16,451 nt of DNA, from contig JARLHH010000369.1 of NCBI GenBank assembly GCA_031292335.1, forward strand, positions 1-16,451. Direction: 5' to 3'. This document shows positions 13,805 to 16,451 of the stretch, piece after piece. This DNA comes from Candidatus Limnocylindrales bacterium. Lineage in GTDB: Bacteria > Chloroflexota > Limnocylindria > Limnocylindrales > CSP1-4. Position 1 is the first letter of the stretch. Every line of letters begins with the position of its first letter. The notes under the pieces were generated by a model. The model did not search any database and was not told the origin of the DNA. It saw nothing but the letters and a program-made list of their open reading frames with translations. The translations under genes and the position numbers were made by a program.

Positions 13805-13810
13805 GCGCCG

Positions 13811-14290
13811 GTGACCACGCTCGCTGCCTTCACCGTGCGTCGCGCCACGGCCGCCGACATCCCCGCCCTCGTCGAGCTCCGCGTCGCGTTCGACCGTGAG
13901 CTGGCCGGTGACGTCCCGATCGAGCCGGCCGACGAGCATCGCGGCCGCATCGAGGAGTATCTGCGGTCCCACGTGCCGGACGGGCGCTTCCGCGTGTGGG
14001 TGGCCGTTGGCGGCGGACACGTCGTGGGGATGGCCGGCCTGATCGTGGTCGACCGGCCGCCCCACCCGCGCTCGCGCCGGGCCCCCGAGGCGATGGTCTT
14101 CAATGTCATGACGGACCCGGCCTGGCGTCGGCGGGGCGTGGCCACGGCGATGCTGCAGGCCGTGATCGCGGATGGCCGGGCGCTGGGCTGCCGGCGCCTC
14201 CTGCTGCGCACGAGCGACGACGGGAAGCGCCTGTACGCTGGGCTGGGCTTCACCGACCCGGGGACCTGGCGGCAGCTCGACCTCGACTGA
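13811..14290 (+). CDS. GNAT-family N-acetyltransferase
   Basis: 159 residues, the usual size of a single GNAT domain, which transfers acetyl from acetyl-CoA to an amine. The N-terminus FTVRRATAADIPALVELR (7-24) is the typical first strand and helix. A central strand MVFNVMTDPAWRRRGVATAMLQAVIADGRALG (95-126) holds the pyrophosphate-binding RRRGVA (106-111, motif A). The C-terminal KRLYAGLGFTDPG (139-151) is motif B. The acceptor is unknown. GTG at 13811 is the only start giving a sensible N-terminus; upstream in-frame sequence has no other initiation codon before the MFS start region, and there is no Shine-Dalgarno. It shares a 60-base divergent control region with the MFS gene and ends 106 bases from the convergent photolyase stop. 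Confidence 0.88.
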   Translation: MTTLAAFTVRRATAADIPALVELRVAFDRELAGDVPIEPADEHRGRIEEYLRSHVPDGRFRVWVAVGGGHVVGMAGLIVVDRPPHPRSRRAPEAMVFNVMTDPAWRRRGVATAMLQAVIADGRALGCRRLLLRTSDDGKRLYAGLGFTDPGTWRQLDLD

Positions 14291-14375
14291 CGCTCAGAGC
14301 CCGTCCGGCAGGGCGAGTCCCCTCCAGGATGAGCTTCGGGCAGCGCTTGACCATGCGCGGAGTCTGCCACGCGGA

Positions 14376-14391
14376 CCGGCAGGATCGCCGG
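14376..14391. terminator. Small hairpin in the GNAT / photolyase convergent gap
   Basis: CCGGC (14376-14380) and GCCGG (14387-14391) form a 5-bp stem with a 6-base loop, 5 bases beyond the photolyase stop on its strand. There is no T-run. The rest of the 106-base gap (14291-14396) shows no gene I can support. A weak terminator is possible, but a 5-bp GC stem is easily found by chance in this DNA. Confidence 0.2.
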
Positions 14392-14396
14392 CCGGA

Positions 14397-15803
14397 TCAG
14401 GCTCGGCGCAGGCCCGCGTACGCGGCCAGGACCCGCTGTCGGGCCGCCGCGTGGTCAACGATCGGTCCAGGGTAGTCGCGTCCGACCAGGCAGCCGGCCG
14501 CCTCCTGGACGTCGCGCGGCATCGTCCAGGGTGCGTGGACGTGCTCCCGGGGGACCCTGGCAAGCTCGGGCACCCAGCGCCGGACGTAGGTGCCGTCGGG
14601 ATCGAAGCGGCGGCCCTGGCTGACCGGGTTGAAGATCCGGAAGTACGGCGCGGCGTCCGTGCCGGTCCCGGCGACCCATTGCCAGCCGCCGTTGTTCGCG
14701 GCGACGTCGCCGTCGACGAGCAGGCGCATGAAGTGGTCCTCGCCCGTCCGCCAGTCCACCAGCAGGTCCTTCGTCAGGAAGCTCGCCGCGATCATGCGGG
14801 CGCGATTGGGCACCCATCCGGCAGCGGTGAGCTGGCGCATCGCGGCATCCACGACCGGGTAGCCGGTGCGGCCGGTGCGCCAGGCGGCGACGCCCGCTGG
14901 GTCGTCGATCCATGGCACGGCATCGCCTAGCGGCCGATAGGCGGCCCGGACGACGTGCGGGGCGTGCCACAGCACGTGGGCGTAGAAGTCCCGCCAGCAG
15001 AGCTCGGCCACGAACGCGCGACGACCGTCGCCCGGTCCCGCAACCGCCCGGAGCACCTCCACCGGCGAGATGGTCCCGAACTTCAGGGAAGCGGAGAGGC
15101 CGGAGGTGCCGCCCAGGTCGAGACGATCCCGCCCGTCGGCGTATGCCTCCAGGGCCGGCGACGCGACCCAGGCTGCCAGGCGCTCGCGCGCCGCCTGCTC
15201 GCCCGGGCGCGGCAGGAGGGCGGGTTCGGCCGTGGGCGCGGGGGGCTGCGGCAGCCCGTCGCCGGCGCCCGACCGCGGGAGCGCGGATGGGATCCGGGTG
15301 GGTGCGGACGCGGGGACCCGCGGGGGCAGGGCCGCCCAGCGGCGGGCAAACGGCGTGAACACCGTGACGGGACGGCCGTCGGCCGTGTGGATCTGCTCGG
15401 GCTCGGCGACGAGCAGGCCGTGGCAGAGATGGAGCCGGCCCCCAGCGGCGGCAAGACCCTCGGCCACGCCGCGGTCCCGCGCCCGCGCGAACGGGCTGAC
15501 GTCCCGCGTGGCGAACACGTCCCGGGCACCCAGCTCGGCGGCCAGCCCGGGGATCACCACCCTCGGGTCGCCGTGCCTCACGATCAGTGGAGCACCGCGA
15601 GCCGCCAGGTCATCGGCAAGCTCGCGGAGCGTGCCGATCAGGAACCACGCCCGGTTGGCGGACGCACGCCGCCCGTCGAGGAGCCGCGGGTCGAGCACGA
15701 ACACCGGGACGATCGAGGCCGCCGACCCCAGGGCGGCCTGGAGCGCCGGGTGATCGTGGAGCCGAAGGTCGCGCCGGTACCACAGGAGCGCGACCCCGGG
15801 CAT
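14397..15803 (-). CDS. phr: Deoxyribodipyrimidine photolyase (class I CPD type)
   Basis: 468 residues. It repairs UV-induced cyclobutane pyrimidine dimers using blue light and reduced FAD. The N-terminal antenna domain starts LLWYRRDLRLHDHPAL (6-21). A Pro/Ala-rich linker (about 160-200) leads to the FAD domain, with TSGLSASLKFGTISP (233-247), ELCWRDFYAHVLW (267-279), TGYPVVDAAMRQL (313-325), ASFLTKDLLVDWR (340-352), ANNGGWQWVAGTGTDAAPYFRIFNP (369-393) and DPDGTYVRRWVPEL (401-414). Trp308, Trp351 and Trp374/376 match the E. coli electron-transfer triad W306/W359/W382 by local alignment. One oddity: E. coli GWMHNRLRM is GWVPNRARM here (329-337), so the His of HNR is Pro332. The ATG lies 2 bases after the stop of the upstream gene, without its own good Shine-Dalgarno, so translation is probably coupled. 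Cryptochrome-like function cannot be excluded by sequence alone. Confidence 0.93.
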   Translation of the reverse strand: MPGVALLWYRRDLRLHDHPALQAALGSAASIVPVFVLDPRLLDGRRASANRAWFLIGTLRELADDLAARGAPLIVRHGDPRVVIPGLAAELGARDVFATRDVSPFARARDRGVAEGLAAAGGRLHLCHGLLVAEPEQIHTADGRPVTVFTPFARRWAALPPRVPASAPTRIPSALPRSGAGDGLPQPPAPTAEPALLPRPGEQAARERLAAWVASPALEAYADGRDRLDLGGTSGLSASLKFGTISPVEVLRAVAGPGDGRRAFVAELCWRDFYAHVLWHAPHVVRAAYRPLGDAVPWIDDPAGVAAWRTGRTGYPVVDAAMRQLTAAGWVPNRARMIAASFLTKDLLVDWRTGEDHFMRLLVDGDVAANNGGWQWVAGTGTDAAPYFRIFNPVSQGRRFDPDGTYVRRWVPELARVPREHVHAPWTMPRDVQEAAGCLVGRDYPGPIVDHAAARQRVLAAYAGLRRA

Positions 15804-15805
15804 CC

Positions 15806-16450
15806 CTACGGCGCCAGGACGATCGAGCGGGCGATCGTGTCGAAGACCGGGGCGTCGGTGGCGGCGCGATCCGGCGTGGTGGAGAAGGTCATCACGTAGC
15901 CGCGGCCCGGCGCCACCAGGATCACCTGGGTCACCGCGGCGACGGCGGTACCGGTCGACGTCGCCGCGAACGAGGCTTCGTAGGCGTACTCGTCGGCCGG
16001 TCCCGAGGCAGTCTGGATGCGGGTGGCAGGCACGGGCGCCTCTGCCTCCAGCGCGGCCTGCTGGGCGACCACGGCGCTGAAGTCGTCGAGCTTCACGCCC
16101 GCGGGGAGCACGACCTCGGTGACCGTCAGGGCGACCAGCGTCCCGCTGCGAACCATGGCGTCGCTCCCGTCGAAAGCGTAGGCGGAGGCGGATTTCGGGA
16201 GCGCGGTCAGCTGGCTGATGAGCGAGCTCGCGAACTGCAGGCTCAGGGTGTCGTACGCCCCCGCCAGCGCCGCGTAGTTCGACCCGATCTGGACGTTGCG
16301 CCAGCCGGACGGCAGGCTGAGCGAGTAGGCGCCGGCCGGACGTGGCGTCCCCGGCGCGGACGACCCGCCGGGCGCCGCCGAGCCGAGCGCCGCCGAGCCG
16401 GGCGCAGCTGAGGCACCGGCCACGGGCGAACCCGTCGCGGCCGCGCTCGC
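15806..16450 (-). CDS. Probable secreted protein or lipoprotein of unknown function, N-terminus cut by the window edge
   Basis: The frame is open through the right edge (214 residues visible), so the GTG at 16423 is probably internal. The visible N-terminal 40 or so residues are an Ala/Ser/Gly/Pro linker with repeated GSAA-type units, of the sort that follows a lipobox or signal peptide in high-GC bacteria; the signal itself would lie outside the window. The folded part starts AYSLSLPSGWRNVQIG and ends GRGYVMTFSTTPDRAATDAPVFDTIARSIVL. A strand, GW, and a final helix with VFDTIARS recall the Mog1/PsbP-like sandwich found in LpqN-type lipoproteins, but this is a resemblance and not a firm assignment. 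No cysteine is visible in the present part. It ends 2 bases before the photolyase ATG, so the two genes are likely co-transcribed; any functional link is unknown. Confidence 0.7.
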   Translation of the reverse strand, partial: ASAAATGSPVAGASAAPGSAALGSAAPGGSSAPGTPRPAGAYSLSLPSGWRNVQIGSNYAALAGAYDTLSLQFASSLISQLTALPKSASAYAFDGSDAMVRSGTLVALTVTEVVLPAGVKLDDFSAVVAQQAALEAEAPVPATRIQTASGPADEYAYEASFAATSTGTAVAAVTQVILVAPGRGYVMTFSTTPDRAATDAPVFDTIARSIVLAP

Positions 16451-16451
16451 C

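Noticed and set aside
13751..14065. Extension of the MFS gene to an upstream ATG at 14065
   Set aside because: The added 105 residues are hydrophilic, lie opposite the well-supported GNAT gene and precede the natural Pro/Ala-rich start. The GTG at 13750 has a promoter-like hexamer at leaderless spacing.
14250..14354. 34-codon minus-strand ORF (MVKRCPKLILEG...) in the convergent GNAT/photolyase gap
   Set aside because: Partly antisense to the GNAT 3' end, no Shine-Dalgarno, no -10-like hexamer and no recognisable match; not enough to call a gene.
16324..16450. Tandem GCCGAGC/GCCGGGC-type units as a possible repeat array
   Set aside because: They encode the Ala/Ser/Gly/Pro linker of the partial secreted protein, and the units are short and irregular; not a CRISPR or independent repeat element.

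Overview
The window is very GC-rich, densely packed bacterial chromosome, with G/C at nearly every third codon position, short gaps and frequent GTG starts. It reads as ordinary core and housekeeping DNA. I see no mobile element, phage gene, tRNA, rRNA or CRISPR array. The combination of OpcA beside Zwf, an actinobacterial-type citrate synthase (NVEF motif) and a Pgi of the kind normally fused to transaldolase suggests a high-GC Chloroflexota or Actinobacteriota-like lineage. This is inference from gene content; no phylogenetic marker is present.

Layout. (1) 1-1185: C-terminal part of an S9 prolyl-oligopeptidase-family peptidase, cut by the left edge. It converges on a PfkB-family sugar kinase (1210-2166, minus). 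(2) 2259-10518: six plus-strand genes tkt-rpiB-pgi-zwf-opcA-pgl, with overlaps at tkt/rpiB, zwf/opcA and opcA/pgl. They form a pentose phosphate operon, possibly with a second promoter before pgi. (3) 10605-11066: a small four-helix membrane protein of unknown function, preceded by paired hairpins. (4) 11216-12403: citrate synthase. (5) 12452-13750 (minus): an MFS transporter, divergent from a GNAT acetyltransferase (13811-14290, plus). (6) 14397-16450 (minus): a DNA photolyase directly downstream of the 3' part of a probable secreted or lipoprotein gene cut by the right edge.

Function. Pgi and Zwf compete for glucose-6-phosphate. Zwf, with its assembly factor OpcA, and Pgl carry it to 6-phosphogluconate with NADPH production. 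RpiB and Tkt act in the non-oxidative branch. gnd, rpe and tal are absent. Transaldolase is conspicuous by its absence: Pgi resembles the C-terminal half of Tal-Pgi fusions, and rpiB occupies the slot where actinobacterial operons carry tal. Citrate synthase links this to the TCA cycle.

The most useful non-gene signal is a recurring TAnnnT hexamer upstream of genes. At two minus-strand genes it lies 5-6 nt from the start codon with no Shine-Dalgarno, which suggests leaderless mRNAs. I found no convincing undescribed system. The longest gene-free gap is 149 bases (11067-11215).
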